Shown: in pieces, positions 26,471 to 35,000 of the stretch
How the letters are laid out: each line of letters opens with the position of its first letter
How positions within the stretch are numbered: the first letter of the stretch is position 1
Source: Lepisosteus oculatus
Lineage: Eukaryota > Chordata > Actinopteri > Semionotiformes > Lepisosteidae
Length of the DNA: 64,000 bases
Assembly: GCF_040954835.1 (NCBI RefSeq)
Contig: NC_090712.1
Coordinates: 1,311,284 to 1,375,283 of the forward strand
Reading direction: 5' to 3'
The notes under the pieces: model-generated
What the model saw: only the letters and a program-made list of their open reading frames with translations
Database searches by the model: none
Told to the model about the DNA's origin: nothing
Made by a program: the position numbers and the translations under genes

Positions 26471-28791
26471 TGATTACGCCACAGAGACTGACGTAGACAG
26501 TAGATTGCTCCTTGTGTAATCCTGGATGTGTAATCACAGCCAGGAAAAATAGATATGTTTGAAGTAAATCAAAAACCTTAAAGTGTGATAAGATTTCTCA
26601 CCTGGTGCTGTACTCCTGAAGCGGCTAACAAAGCTAACCTGTTGGATTTTCTGTTGTACTTCAGGGCTCAGTCTTGGGTCTGTTTTAACTCACCAGTTGC
26701 AGGCTGCCTCATGCAGTTTTAAAATGGTGGTGCAGGTTACCACTTCTGTGTTGAAGACACTCATGTGTACTGTTGTATATGGGTGCTTGTGAATGTTTCC
26801 TGAGTCAAGAACTTCAGGAATTTAGGTTAGTGATTAAATCTGAGCATAGTTTTGAAAGAAAGAAACAGATTTCTTTGACAAGAAAGGTAATGAGTGGATT
26901 CACTAGAGACCCTGTGGGAGGTGAAGCAGTCTGCTTTTTCCACTCTGTGAGCAGTGACAGAAGAGACATATTAAGAAAATGAAAGAATGTAACATTTGTG
27001 AGACACATCAATTTACATTATTCCATTACACTCTTTACATGACATTTCCAAAGTACCACATTTGTCACAATCAGTGTTTTCTCGCTATTTGCACAGGGTG
27101 ACCAGTTTTTAATCAGTGGAACTCTGTGTGACTCTTAACGATTTCTGACTCAATTATCTTTTCAGTTTCTGCGACCTGCAAGCTGTATTTGCTGTACAGA
27201 CCTATGGGGTTGTCACAAGGTAAGAGTGGAAGGAAGATTTCTAAAATATCTAAAACAAATTCAAAAAAAAAAAATCAGACTTGAAGGTTCATCCATTCTG
27301 TTTACTTCTCATGTTATTCATGTTCATTGCAGACATTGGGTCCAGAACAGACTCTCTGAGGGGTAATCCATCAGATTAGGCGAAGTTGAATAGGCTTTTT
27401 TTTTCAGTTATTTATGAAATAACGTCTGACTGGGCAGGCTGTGTTTTGCAATGTCTGCATGCCCTGTGGCAGTAGCATTCTGACTTGTGACCATACCTCT
27501 GTGCATGACTACAGTACACTCTTGTTTTTCACAACAAAACCTGTCTGTAATGCGTTGGTATTGCTGTAAGAGCAGTCCTTTGGAGTGGAATGTTACAGAA
27601 AACAAGAAAACGCCACTGAGCAAATTCTTCCGTTTCGCCTTTTGCAAAAAGAAGGCAGCACCACATGACAACAAGAGGCAGACTTACATACATTCTCATG
27701 GGATAAGGTGTCTAGATTGCCCACAAGGCAAACTCCCCCACACCCTTTGGGCATGTAATTACACAATGAACACTTAATAAGAAAGCATGAGGAAAGTGTT
27801 CACCAGCTGTGGGGGGCGCTGATGGGGCTCGGTGGGCTTGAGCTGGGCAGGGTACACACAGCCCCTTGTGTAACAGTGAGCCCTGGCATGTTCTGGGCAC
27901 TAGTGGGGTGTCTACACTGAGAGCAGCCATCAGCCCTCCAGTGGTGCTGACTGTCCACTGTGCACAAAGCAGTTTGCAGCCAGTGCCAAGGGTGACTGGC
28001 TCAACACAAGGTGCTTGAGAGGTGTTGTGCCAACCCATATTCTCACTGCACTGGCACAGAGTGTGTAACCATACCCTGTGTTCATTCACAACTGGCAAGT
28101 CAAATTCGGCAGCAAATAAAATGAGAAACATAACTGTTGATTCCGAATTCATAAAAAGATTTCTTTTTGAATTAGCGGTCTTGTACCAGCAGCAATGCTC
28201 GCATTGGAATGTGCACAATCTCTGTTAAAGTTCTTAAGGCCTGCCTCTAAGGTGCATTGATTTTTGTCTGTGTTTCTTTAACATGCTGAAGATGTTGCCA
28301 CACCCAGACATGTTTGTATAAACCTTGTGGTCCACATGACGTTATGAATTTATTTCAAATGTCATGTTTTTTTCAAATTGCAAACAGGAGGAAGTACCAA
28401 TACAAATACAAAAATTCAAAATAAGGCCAAAATACAATAAAAGCCAAACTAATCAAATTCTGTAGCTGTGTCTTTATTGTTTTCCTGTTCTTTTCAGTTA
28501 GAGTAAGTTATATGATTTCATCAAAGCCCTGTGTGATTGGGGATATAGCTCATCAAGGGTTTTCGGTAATTCCTCCTTTGACCAACAGGGACACAAATGT
28601 GGTTTGAATTTTTCTGACAGCTATCTTGATAACTCATGGGTGTTTGTCGTTGCAGCAATTTTGGAGTATTTACCGGAACTACAGCAATGATGGTCACATT
28701 GATTGTTACTGGGGTATTGATCTGCACCTACTTTCGATACATAAAAGTTTTTCGGGAAATGTTAAATAACCCAGTTGTAGACAAACAGTAA
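9136..28791 (+). CDS. catspere: Cation channel sperm-associated auxiliary subunit epsilon (spliced gene span)
   Basis: Auxiliary subunit of the CatSper calcium channel of the sperm flagellum. It is a single-pass membrane protein with a large extracellular part and a short cytoplasmic tail. Twenty coding exons could be placed: 9136-9209, 9427-9475, 10633-10706, 11826-11895, 13340-13417, 14127-14230, 14854-15355, 15729-16209, 16347-16786, 17677-17735, 18328-18406, 18760-18812, 19441-19494, 19607-19640, 20412-20491, 21117-21216, 21619-21714, 21964-22121, 27166-27219, 28656-28791. Joined, they stay in frame throughout and give 924 residues and a TAA stop. The order and spacing of motifs follow the mammalian protein as I recall it (about 951 residues): EYEG..FTEW, DPE.ADP, VWTE..LYLG, VKMENN, QIVYPEN, EANFIVWE..GR, GCL.EAQTW, QPYEI, YVF.VKILDPN and a C-terminal FRY. 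Residues 1-20 look like a signal peptide and about 883-905 like the membrane helix. The shortfall matches one missing exon between 11895 and 13340. Confidence 0.93.
9427..9475 (+). CDS. catspere: catspere exon 2
   Basis: Enters in phase 2 after ctatgtag and ends in phase 0 at GTGAGT. It encodes (R)YRNIMDDELLFITKAS, which is weakly conserved but fits the RY...STRS region of the mammalian protein in place and length. Confidence 0.75.
9590..10075 (-). repeat. CR1/L2-like LINE 3' remnant
   Basis: In CATSPERE intron 2. Broken minus-strand frames carry a LINE reverse-transcriptase tail pattern (a LKGTEKVKPADLFRM block at 9819-10061). The same family recurs on plus at 29330-29760, 34996-35720, 49740-49895 and 59330-59765, and on minus at 40500-40760. 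Several stops and shifts make it non-functional. Confidence 0.6.
10633..10706 (+). CDS. catspere: catspere exon 3
   Basis: Phase 0 in, phase 2 out at a GTAAGC donor. It carries LEYEGSSFTEWSYPEFC, a clear counterpart of mammalian LEYEGTLFTEWSVPETC. Confidence 0.88.
10777..10983. mobile_element. MITE-like element with 27-bp terminal inverted repeats
   Basis: A 207-bp unit in CATSPERE intron 3. Its first 27 bases (10777-10803, starting cagggttagtcaaaatg) are repeated inverted at 10957-10983 with 25 of 27 matches. A TA lies just before it and AA just after, suggesting a mariner/Tc1-type TA target with one changed base. There is no coding capacity. Confidence 0.7.
11826..11895 (+). CDS. catspere: catspere exon 4
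   Basis: Follows a strong ttctttctgcag acceptor, enters in phase 2 and leaves in phase 0 at GTAAGT. It encodes SSPKAVLTC...GYHKVKPLVSEN, matching mammalian SSPTTELRC...GVHAIKPIV. Confidence 0.85.
13340..13417 (+). CDS. catspere: catspere exon with VWVMDPENADP
   Basis: Phase 0 in and out, 26 codons. ILRVWVMDPENADPAE matches mammalian QLITVWAYDPESADPDE. An exon of about 81-84 nt encoding the segment before this one is expected upstream but was not found. Confidence 0.85.
13560..13990. repeat. CR1-like LINE fragment
   Basis: Shares the 'gtttgataatcctcctaatt...tcagctgcaaacctga' and 'tggacctgaaccggtccctgtgg' pattern with 16840-17090 and 6780-6900. This is the vertebrate CR1-type wording. It lies in a CATSPERE intron and its borders are approximate. 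Confidence 0.5.
14127..14230 (+). CDS. catspere: catspere exon with FTLGQDPIIKW
   Basis: Phase 0 in, phase 2 out at GTAGGT. SKQFFTLGQDPII aligns with mammalian STQMATLGQKPVI, and the split glycine codon before YWEI matches the human RGTW junction. Confidence 0.85.
14371..14610 (-). repeat. SINE (shared body, truncated head)
   Basis: Minus-strand SINE copy in a CATSPERE intron. On the plus strand it starts with an (aat)n tail, then the tail block 'agcgcttttctgga...aaagcgctttacagg', then the body with 'gatgatgcgacggcagccat', and stops near 'aggaggccatgattgg', so the pol III head is missing. Same family as 26034-26488, 43919-44058 and 48741-48877. Confidence 0.8.
14854..15355 (+). CDS. catspere: catspere large exon A
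   Basis: A 502-nt exon in phase 2 to phase 0, covering residues 150-317 of the model and part of the extracellular domain. Landmarks are YWEIHL, NCFIASGYHTF, PRGSQLSVAWESC and ILFLMDGSVYWRSY, each with a mammalian counterpart (TWRIVV, DCFIADF, PRGSQLMASWDAC, IVFLINGVLYIKSF). It is strikingly GC-rich compared with the small flanking exons. Confidence 0.93.
15729..16209 (+). CDS. catspere: catspere large exon B
   Basis: A 481-nt exon in phase 0 to phase 1 with a GTTAAG donor. AVWTEDQLYLGRS, FLVLYDEEAGSW, SALPSVLLWNKEALYY and IHQVILG match mammalian AVWTENEIYLGS, FLVIYNEDTKQW, SALPGLLLWNKHSIYY and IHEVFID. It is GC-rich and contains several N-glycosylation sequons (for example NVT, NNS, NLT). 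Confidence 0.93.
16347..16786 (+). CDS. catspere: catspere large exon C
   Basis: A 440-nt exon in phase 1 to phase 0, separated from the previous one by an intron of only 137 bp. VVVKMENNALYFCK, LHMWA and ELWAQIVYPENMGV match mammalian ILVKMENNVIFYSK, LHLWT and TVWTQIVYPENTGL. The exon ends in QVCTKNT, like mammalian GYCTKT. Confidence 0.93.
16840..17090. repeat. CR1-like LINE fragment
   Basis: Directly follows the third large CATSPERE exon. 'gcaaatttgatcagtttact', 'agtgggtctagtacagatcc' and 'tgtagcactccactatcacc' are typical CR1 wording. It is related to the copy at 13560-13990. Confidence 0.55.
17677..17735 (+). CDS. catspere: catspere exon with GC donor
   Basis: Phase 0 in. TIKLYHWRDYSKSENYREE matches mammalian LTLTFYQNVDYERISDYFE. 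Only an exon end at 17735, with a GCAAGT donor, keeps the frame into the next exon, so this is a GC-AG intron. Confidence 0.8.
18328..18406 (+). CDS. catspere: catspere exon with GIVTLEVVP
   Basis: Phase 2 in, phase 0 out at GTGAGT. SQTSGIVTLEVVPN...CNLPSNR corresponds to mammalian TQDKHTGLVLVQFRP...CPIAQK. Confidence 0.85.
18760..18812 (+). CDS. catspere: catspere exon with IKVGCPPKRHI
   Basis: Short exon, phase 0 in, phase 2 out at GTAAGT. ISHIKVGCPPKRHIRI matches mammalian VFQIAVGCDDKKFIAI. Confidence 0.85.
18875..19110. repeat. LINE-like 3' tail remnant
   Basis: Begins 'gatcactttattagccatat' and continues with 'agcttggggtcagagcgcag' and 'ctgctcaggggtccaaca', a pattern shared by many fish L2/Rex-type LINE tails. 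It has no intact coding sequence. Family assignment is tentative. Confidence 0.4.
19441..19494 (+). CDS. catspere: catspere exon with PCEKLDLKNYSIPG
   Basis: Phase 2 in and out, 54 nt, GTGAGT donor. RPWGTPCEKLDLKNYSIPG fits the mammalian KKGCHHHDFSYVIE segment in place and length. Confidence 0.8.
19607..19640 (+). CDS. catspere: catspere micro-exon (34 nt)
   Basis: Phase 2 in, phase 0 out at GTAAGA, after a tctgcag acceptor. It encodes (G)SVLSNPQDQDL, matching the RHQPSKNL segment. Its place rests mostly on phase and splice sites. Confidence 0.75.
20412..20491 (+). CDS. catspere: catspere exon with YLGCLFRIYY
   Basis: Phase 0 in, phase 2 out at GTAAGT. VVDYDWEYLGCLFRIYY matches mammalian VRYIWGEYGCPLRLDF. 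A longer open frame on the other strand overlaps it and is a shadow. Confidence 0.85.
21117..21216 (+). CDS. catspere: catspere exon with VEANFIVWEENGR
   Basis: Phase 2 in, phase 0 out at GTACTT. YDGDTFLKSVEANFIVWEEN is among the best conserved parts of the protein (mammalian GYVKDVEANFIVWEIHGR), followed by DYSFN. Confidence 0.92.
21619..21714 (+). CDS. catspere: catspere exon with GCLREAQTW
   Basis: Phase 0 in and out, 32 codons, GTAAGG donor. GCLREAQTWSSM...EAWGPH matches mammalian GCLHEAQTWKSM...EVWGPE. Confidence 0.92.
21964..22121 (+). CDS. catspere: catspere exon with YVFSVKILDPN
   Basis: Phase 0 in, phase 2 out at GTGACT. NYRSCF, LSQPYEILNRSGNNFITW and GIYVFSVKILDPNF match mammalian NYKHCF, LNQPYEIINSSNGNHIFW and GMYVFRVKILDPNY. 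This is the membrane-proximal stem. Confidence 0.93.
22200..23660 (-). mobile_element. Penelope-like retroelement, degraded and 5'-truncated
   Basis: Minus-strand element. The frame at 23289-23633 starts GTRMGPSYANIFVGWVEE, the Penelope-type reverse-transcriptase block, followed by FLDINLSI. Further down the minus strand, in shifted frames between about 23240 and 22670, come GTFPCNRARCDTCKYISNTT and AIYVGETGRRLGDGFSEHVR, the linker and GIY-YIG endonuclease pattern of Penelope elements. The end at 22200-22330 is the inverted copy of the terminal sequence found in the hairpin elements nearby. Several frameshifts and stops make it inactive. Confidence 0.8.
23289..23633 (-). pseudogene. Penelope-type reverse transcriptase fragment
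   Basis: A 114-codon frame holding part of the reverse-transcriptase domain (GTRMGPSYAN near the start, LPFLDINLS near residue 76). The catalytic aspartate pair region is not intact and the frame ends early relative to the family. It is a remnant of the element at 22200-23660. Confidence 0.75.
23855..24060. mobile_element. Penelope-terminal hairpin element, small loop
   Basis: Two inverted arms of the Penelope terminal sequence meet with only a few unpaired bases (ctcacac near 23934). The right arm has 'cctgaagaaggctccacagc' then 'cgaaacgttgcg', and ends 'gctccccacctgaactac'. The left arm is its diverged inverse. Confidence 0.75.
24437..24732. mobile_element. Penelope-terminal hairpin element, 80-nt loop
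   Basis: Left arm 24437-24562 and right arm about 24645-24732 are inverted copies of the terminal sequence (for example 'gcaacgtttcggctg' left, 'cagccgaaacgttg' right). The loop at 24563-24644 matches part of the separate repeat at 25735-25816. Confidence 0.78.
25600..25816 (+). repeat. Common fish interspersed repeat
   Basis: Carries the widespread pattern 'cacagtctaagaacatacac ... gtgatggactgatgtcccat ... gtgtaccccgccttgtgccc ... tgctgggatagg'. Its last 80 bp recur as the loop of the hairpin at 24563-24644. The element class is uncertain (probably a LINE tail). Confidence 0.55.
26034..26488 (-). mobile_element. SINE with tRNA-Asn head, full length
   Basis: A full-length minus-strand SINE. 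It has a 74-nt tRNA-Asn-like head at 26415-26488, a body running to about 26110 with 'gatgatgcgacggcagccat' and 'attattaggaggccatgatt' on the plus strand, and a 3' tail with the paired 'aaagcgcttt' and 'agcacttttctgga' blocks ending in an AT-rich (aat/aatt) run. It lies in the large CATSPERE intron. Confidence 0.82.
26415..26488 (-). tRNA. tRNA-Asn (GTT)-like sequence, SINE head
   Basis: The minus strand folds as a complete cloverleaf: acceptor GTCTCTG/CAGGGAC with one G-U pair, D stem GCG/CGC, anticodon stem TTCGG/CCGAA around a CTGTTAA loop with anticodon GTT, and T stem GGTGG/CCACC. The B box is GGTTCAAGCCC, with one change from the GGTTCGANNCC consensus. Because the SINE body follows directly, it is more likely the SINE promoter than a working tRNA gene. 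Confidence 0.7.
27166..27219 (+). CDS. catspere: catspere exon with FCDLQAVFAVQTYG
   Basis: Lies 5 kb beyond the previous exon, after a 54-nt-exon type acceptor ttttcag; phase 2 in and out, GTAAGA donor. SFCDLQAVFAVQTYGVV matches mammalian SFCNLTAMFAIETFGLI. Confidence 0.9.
27220..28655 (+). other. CATSPERE last intron
   Basis: No exon or repeat that I recognise. Open frames at 27408-27777 and 27712-28218 on both strands resemble no known protein. Confidence 0.4.
28656..28791 (+). CDS. catspere: catspere last coding exon (membrane helix, tail)
   Basis: Phase 2 in, ends in TAA at 28789-28791. It encodes one hydrophobic helix (about residues 883-905, TAMMVTLIVTGVLI) followed by TYFRYIKVFREM and a short polar tail. 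The helix plus FRY matches mammalian CATSPERE (LSYFRYMRIYRR). Confidence 0.93.
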
Positions 28792-28984
28792 TGTTAAATA
28801 TCCCACTTAACTGTGTGAAGGCAAACAGTGATGATTAGCTTGTCACTTGAAGGAAATGGATGGATTGTTATTCATAATAAAAAAATGAACATTTCTTCTT
28901 ATATAGAGATAACTTTGAATGTACAAGAAAGGTTTTCACAAGTGACATGAATTTGTTACAGTTAAGTTGTACATTTAATAGTTC

Positions 28985-28990
28985 AATAAA
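28985..28990 (+). promoter_or_regulatory. CATSPERE polyadenylation signal
   Basis: AATAAA about 194 bp after the CATSPERE stop codon, followed by a T/GT-rich stretch at about 29005-29035, as expected for a cleavage and polyadenylation site. Confidence 0.7.
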
Positions 28991-29329
28991 GTACTCTTTT
29001 CTCCATTAATTTTGTTTTAATGTCTGATTTGCTCTTTTTACACATACATTTCTTAAAGCAAAATGATATAAGAGACTAAGAAAAATCAAGGCAATTTTAA
29101 CCAAGTTCTACTTAAACTGGGACCATTAATTTGAAAACTTCTGAATGACCAATTGAAAGGTTTACAGAAAATGAGATATACAATCATTCAACTATGACTA
29201 AAAGCCTCTTCGAGGAGCTTTCTTAAAAACCCACGTGGCACCCAATCTGCTTTAAAGGAAGGAATATAAATAAGAAGCAAAAATATCTGTCCCGCCTAAA
29301 CATAGCCGTGCTGTGATTCCTGTGATGTA

Positions 29330-29760
29330 TTTGGTACGCATTGAGCCGAGACTGTCTGGGCAGGACTGAGTCATGTGGTGAGTCAAGGTTTTCAGGGTTT
29401 CATCGTGGCCTCATTAAGTCCAGACACGCAAGCCTGGTCGTGGAGCTCAGGAAAACCCACCGACCTGGATCAGCAGAGCTGCTCCTCCAGTACACTGATC
29501 CAGGTATCCAGAAACCTCAGAGGTCCGGACAGAGGCAACCCACCGGGCGCCTTCAGAATGAACAGGGCGACAGGGATCCGAGGTCTCAAAACAGAACAGG
29601 CGGCACATCCTTACCCAAAGCTGGAACAAGCTTCCCAGCCATGACTTTCAAGCCATCTGGCTTCCTGTCAACAAATGTCTAGAAGATGAACTAGCTACTA
29701 GCTACTGTAAAGCCTAACGGCCTCCTCCTGTTTGTAATTATTCTTATGTCTAATGAGTCA
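29330..29760 (+). repeat. CR1/L2-like LINE 3' remnant
   Basis: Same family as 34996-35720 and 59330-59765: 'aacaagcttcccagccatga' then 'tgtctagaagatgaactagc' and the 'cctcctgtttgtaattattctt' end. Frames are broken. Confidence 0.55.
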
Positions 29761-30794
29761 TTAGCAGCTTCTAAACCCCTTTCTCTTCATGTACAGATCT
29801 TTTGTTAGATGTGACAATTATTAGATTCTTTGTTGGTCCAAATCTAAAGAAAATAAAACACTATGGAAGCATTCACTTATAATAAAACTAAAAGAGTATC
29901 AGATTCTTCAAACACAAGTGTAACAGAGTTTCTTTGTTAAAAATATATATTTGATTTTACAGCTAGGATACTATTTAAGCCACAGCTGTGCAAATACCAC
30001 TGCATTTTTTTAGTTAGAACTATTTAATTCATTAGAGGTCCAAATTAGAATATTTTTTATGTGATCTTTTATATAACCAGATAAGTGAATTAACAAATTG
30101 CCATTTACAATATAATGACAATGGCAATCCGTCAGTTCACTTTTTGTACTGTACAATGCCAGAACACGTACTTAAATTACTATTTTTTATGAAGAAATAG
30201 AAAAGAGTGAAGATCTATTGGCCTTCGGCGGGAGTAAGGTTACCTGTGAAAGAGAAAAACCCATCTTGTAGACAGAATAGTAAGTCATTACCTTATTAAT
30301 TTAACCAGTGAGCGCAACAAGATTTTTAAACAGACTTTATTCTGGAGCACCGATTGACAATTCAGAATTTAGCAGCAATTACCCGAGGGCAAGAAAATGT
30401 TCACAACCATATCTGGAAGTCTGAGAAGGCAAACACACTGGCTCAGCACACTCGGTTAGCGCCAGTCCCGTTTTATCAAAGCAAGCCACCCGGACCAGTG
30501 AAATCAGAGTGGTTCCACTTCTGACACGTTTCTGGTTCCCAGTGACAGTGTGGAGTTGGTCTGACCCTACTGCCCCTTTTTCCACACAGTTACCACCTTC
30601 TGTCAGCCCAGCTCTGGTCCCGAACGGAGCCTTTTATCCTGTTCTATCCTGCCCAGTGCAAGCTGACGGAGGTGTGAATTTTACTTTCACCCCTTCTGCG
30701 TTTATAGAGGACTTCACCTCTAAACAACGGAACAGGTAAGGCTTGAGACGTAAGGCCGAAACACATCTACACGTTACGTCTGCTGTTTTTATTA

Positions 30795-30840
30795 GATACT
30801 TTATTGATCCCGTGAGGGAAATTGCAGTTTACTGAGGTAA
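30795..30840. repeat. LINE-tail remnant
   Basis: 'gatactttattgatcccgtg' followed by 'agggaaattgcag' is a common terminal signature of fish non-LTR elements. Only this short piece is recognisable. Confidence 0.45.
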
Positions 30841-31139
30841 GATTCAGATCGACTAACATATAGCAGACAATACGAATTGTCCCCATATATTTTGCTATAC
30901 GTATTGGAAGTAATTCCCTAACGGCGGTACTTGGAATAGATACCGTTAGCTATTTCGTTTCTGGATACATTTATAGCGAAATGCAAAGTGGGAGTCCGTG
31001 AAGAGCCACCCTCACCCACCCCCAGCCTATAGGACGTGAGGGACGCACATCGATCTTGAAACGCAGCGCACTGTTCCAATTTGCGAGCTCACGAGGTACA
31101 TCCAGGTTTGAAGCAAACTGAATCAGCGCTGCAAACAGG

Positions 31140-32060
31140 AACTCGGCGAGTTCAGAAGCAACACTTCGGACGCTGAAACTCCACCGCCATTGACGGCGCT
31201 CGCTCGCTTCCAGTCCTCCACAGAGAGGGCGGGAATTTCAGGCCAGGGCAGCAGATCGCCGAGCTGCCCACCAGGCCAAACAAACTGATCGCCGATTTCA
31301 AGCTCGGGGATTCCAAGAAAAAGCCGCTTCCCACAGCCTCGCGCTGGAGTGGAGCTATTGGGGCGCGTTTCGGCGGAAAGCGCGGCTGAACAACAAAAAA
31401 AAAAAGAAATTTTTTTCATATCGAGTCCACCCGACTCCACTTTCGTCGCCGAGCGCGTTTTTTCTGGCGGCTCTGGATGGCAGTACCTAACGGAAAACGT
31501 GTATGTTGCTCCGGAAACCCCGTCCCGCGTCGCTCGCCTGTCGCTGTGCCCGGCTGCCTGCTGCCCCGGCTGTAGCCGCCGAGCGCTTCTCCGGCTGGGG
31601 CCGCGGGAGCCGCATGCGGGAGCCCGGCGCCGAACTAGGAGGAGTCGGGGTCGGGGAGGAGTGACTGGACGGGAGCGCGGAGGAAGGGGCTGTTTCGGCG
31701 CCGCCGGCGATCTCCTTCGGCGGCAGGATGGCCAGCGAGCCGGTGATCCTGAACGTGTACGACATGGTGAGTACGAGCATCGCCCGGCGGAGCTGCCGTG
31801 CCCCCCGGCAGAGCTCTCTCCCGCCGGGGCGCCGGCGCTGGAGGCGGTCCGGCCGAGGAACTCGTGCCGGTGGCCGTTCAGAAAACCTCCCCCGTCCCCA
31901 CGGTCATCTGCCGGCTGTCGGCACCCCACTCCCCACACTGCTGGTTCTTTGCGATCAGGACGAAGTGAGTGACTGCGAAGCCCTGCGTGGAGTGAGGAGG
32001 AGGAGGAGGGTATACAGGCAGTGTTCGGTCCTTGTCTGACCTCGCGTGAAGTGTTTAACT
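31140..32060. promoter_or_regulatory. CpG island at DESI2 exon 1
   Basis: GC- and CpG-dense block around the DESI2 start codon, with a C-rich upstream region and 'gccgcatgcggg' at about 31610, which resembles half of an NRF1 palindrome. It is the expected DESI2 promoter and 5' UTR. The open frames on both strands here (up to 271 codons) are GC artefacts. Confidence 0.7.
31728..31766 (+). CDS. desi2: desi2 exon 1
   Basis: Thirteen codons, [13 protein letters not shown], ending in phase 0 at GTGAGT inside the CpG island. Human has one more residue (MGANQLVVLNVYDM). Confidence 0.93.
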
Positions 32061-35000
32061 AGACAGCCAGCTCGGACGCGCGGCGAGGGGGGTCCCCACC
32101 CGTGGAGTGGGGTGGGCGAGTGTCGCAAGTGATGACAGAAGAGTTGCTCTGGCTGGAAACGAGCCTCTGCCGAAGCCGAGGAAAACCCAAGGCGCCTCCG
32201 TGGAAACGGGGCTTTGAGATGCGAAACGCAACTTTCTGAAGTCTCCGGCGTGTGTGTACGAGAAGGGCGGCCCACTTCAGGGGGAGGTCGCGGGGTGGGG
32301 GATGCGTGTATCGGTCCGGTCACTCCGCCAGTGGGACTTTCAGTGACTCTACCTCTCGTTGCAGTGTTACGGTTCGCCGATCACCGACCTGTGCCGGACA
32401 TTTTTATTAGGTTGTAAGAAAATGTTCGTCCACCGAGTTTTCCCCCACTCGAGGGAATCCCGTTTGTCAGTGTCGGCTTGTCACGAAGGGGAGAGGAATT
32501 CTCACTCCGAAAATCGCGAGTGTTTTTCTGTTCCTTCGGAGCTGGGAGCGTGTGCGTGGCGCTCAGTTTCCGTCCTTTCTAATCTGCAAGGGTCCGGGCT
32601 GTTTGACTGCTTAGTCACTCCTGCAGTCTATCAGATGAGCGCTTAGTGTCCAGTCCCACATTTAAGCAGAAATGCGAAAACAGCTGTTTTTGACCGCCAT
32701 CTGCCCGTGTCGTCGACTTGAAGACAAGTCGTATCTAGGCTCTGCTTTCAACCTCCTGTTGAAATGTCGCTCATTTCACTTTCAGTTAACAAATGCTTAA
32801 GTGTGATTGTGATGTCAATGTAAAAAAAAAACAAGGAGGGGTCGTATTCATTAACCTCGGGGCTGTGGGTACTGACCCGAGCCCTCACTGGACCCGGCTG
32901 TCTCGGGGCTGTGGGTTCTGACCCGAGCCCTCACTGGACCGGCTGTCTCGGGGGTGTGGGTTCTTACCCGAGCCCTCACTGGACCCGGCTGTCTCGGGGG
33001 TGTGGGTTCTTACCCGAGCCCTCACTGGACCCGGCTGTCTCGGGGGTGTGGGTTCTTACCCGAGCCCTCACTGGACCCGGCTGTCTCGGGGGTGTGGGTT
33101 CTTACCCGAGCCCTCACTGGACCCGGCTGTCTCGGGGGTGTGGGTTCTGACCCGAGCCCTCACTGGACCGGCTGTCTCGGGGGTGTGGGTTCTGACCCGA
33201 GCCCTCACTGGACCCGGCTGTCTCGGGGGTGTGGGTTCTGACCCGAGCCCTCACTGGACCCGGCTGTCTCGGGGGTGTGGGTTCTGACCCGAGCCCTCAC
33301 TGGACCCGGCTGTCTCGGGGGTGTGGGTTCTGACCCGAGCCCTCACTGGACCCGGCTGTCTCGGGGGTGTGGGTTCTGACCCGAGCCCTCACTGGACCCG
33401 GCTGTCTCCGGGGTGTGGGTTCTGACCCGAGCCCTCACTGGACCCGGCTGTCTCGGGGGTGTGGGTTCTGACCCGAGCCCTCACTGGACCCGGCTGTCTC
33501 CGGGGTGTGGGTTCTGACCCGAGCCCTCACTGGACCCGGCTGTCTCGGGGCTGTGGGTTCTGACCCGAGCCCTCACTGGACCCGGCTGTGTTTGGTGTGT
33601 AGGGTCTGCTTTACTCCCAGGTGAGGCTTGTATTAAGCCCCTGTTTAGAAAGCTGTTGATTTATATATTTTTTTCTTGATCCCTCTGGGCACACAGGGCC
33701 TGAAACTTAAACTTCCTCTGTGATGAGTCTGGAGTCTCCGTTTCACCCTTTACTCGTGTTACAGTTCTCGTCATGACCTCTGGCACGATGTTTAGCTGAG
33801 CTCAAACCACTGAATGTCAGCCCCCTTTTCTCTCCAGTTCACCTGGACCTCAGAAACACACCTCTGCCAGCACACCTCTGTCGGACAGCCCTGGATGTGT
33901 TTGTCTGGGAGGGCAAAAAATTATCATGTTTAATTGCACTTCTAAGCAGGATGAAATACAGTGGAGTCAATCTTGAAAAATCTCTATGAAAGTGACTTCA
34001 TAGAAAAATACTGAACTTTGACAAATATGAAGGAGCAGTGTAGCCTATCATTAAGTAAGAAGAAAAATCAAATGTGGTTATTTAATTGCTTTTTTTATGA
34101 ATGCAGTTGCTTGCCCCGTGAGTTGAGATAGCTGCCTGCAGTGTGGCTGACATTGCCGCTGAATTATACAGCGCAGCCTGCGATCGAGAAGTAAGAGCAG
34201 GCTGTCCGTCTGCTTTTATTGGAAGAACTGGCAAGTTATCTTCTAGCAGGGGCCCTGTGGGTAAATCTGTGAGATGAGTCACACATCGCGCGCCTGCACA
34301 GTGAAGAATCTGTTGGCCTTTTTTTTTTAACAGGAGTCAGGGCCAAGTGTAGCCAGTCCAGTCCTTCAACCACAGCCCACAAACCTGGTCTTGCCACAGA
34401 GCTCCCCGTTCCTCTCCTAGTCCTTTCTTGTGGTCGTGTTGCACCTCCAAGACTGGTCTGGGCGGCCTTTTAACGGTTCAGTCTTTTCGAGCGTTGGTCT
34501 GGCATTTCCTTATTCTTATATTTTTATGGGCACAAGGCAAAGCCAACAGCATGTCTGTGGGATAAAGTGTTGGTCTGTCGGTCTGTCTGGGCGATCTGAG
34601 CCATCGCGTCAGGCGTGGTCTGGAAGCTCGTTTCCTGTAGGCGTGCAGGATAGGAATGAAGTTTGAGAAGAGGGAATTTGATCTATAAGCTATGAAACAC
34701 TGGGATGTCTGCTTCCCTTCGGTAATTTTAACTCCGGTGTTAGTATTTTCTATTTTGTGCTGTTTATCTATTAGAATTCAGGAGAAACATTTTACTGAAG
34801 CCTTTCAAGGTCTGTTTCATGACTAATTTGTGCTTTGCCAATGTCATTGTTGTTTTTTTCCTCATACCGTTCTTCAAATCCCAGCAGCAGTGCCACCAGC
34901 AAGTCTGGGCCTGGTCAGTTCTGGGATGGGAGACCTCCTCCAAGGGAATGGTGTGTCATGTAGACAAGTGCTGGGCATTGCAGGCTGGTAGTGAAAAATA

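Larger units (their letters stand above)
22122..27165 (+). other. CATSPERE large intron (repeat-filled)
   Basis: The longest CATSPERE intron. It contains a Penelope-like element (22200-23660), two hairpin elements (23855-24060, 24437-24732), a common fish interspersed repeat (25600-25816) and a tRNA-headed SINE (26034-26488). No coding exon was seen between the flanking exons. Confidence 0.8.
28992..31100. other. CATSPERE-DESI2 intergenic region
   Basis: About 2.7 kb separates the CATSPERE stop codon cluster and the DESI2 start. It holds a LINE remnant at 29330-29760, a short LINE-like tail at 30795-30840, and otherwise unassigned AT-rich DNA. Confidence 0.5.

Noticed and set aside
27712..28218. 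168-codon minus-strand frame in the last CATSPERE intron
   Set aside because: No recognisable domain; the composition looks random and no splice or promoter support is visible.
31123..31972. Open frames of 207 and 271 codons around DESI2 exon 1
   Set aside because: GC-rich composition lacks stops; the residues are Arg/Pro/Ser-rich with no known motif.
32911..33287. Three overlapping repeat-protein frames of about 80-95 codons
   Set aside because: They are the three phases of the 46-bp minisatellite and not a gene.
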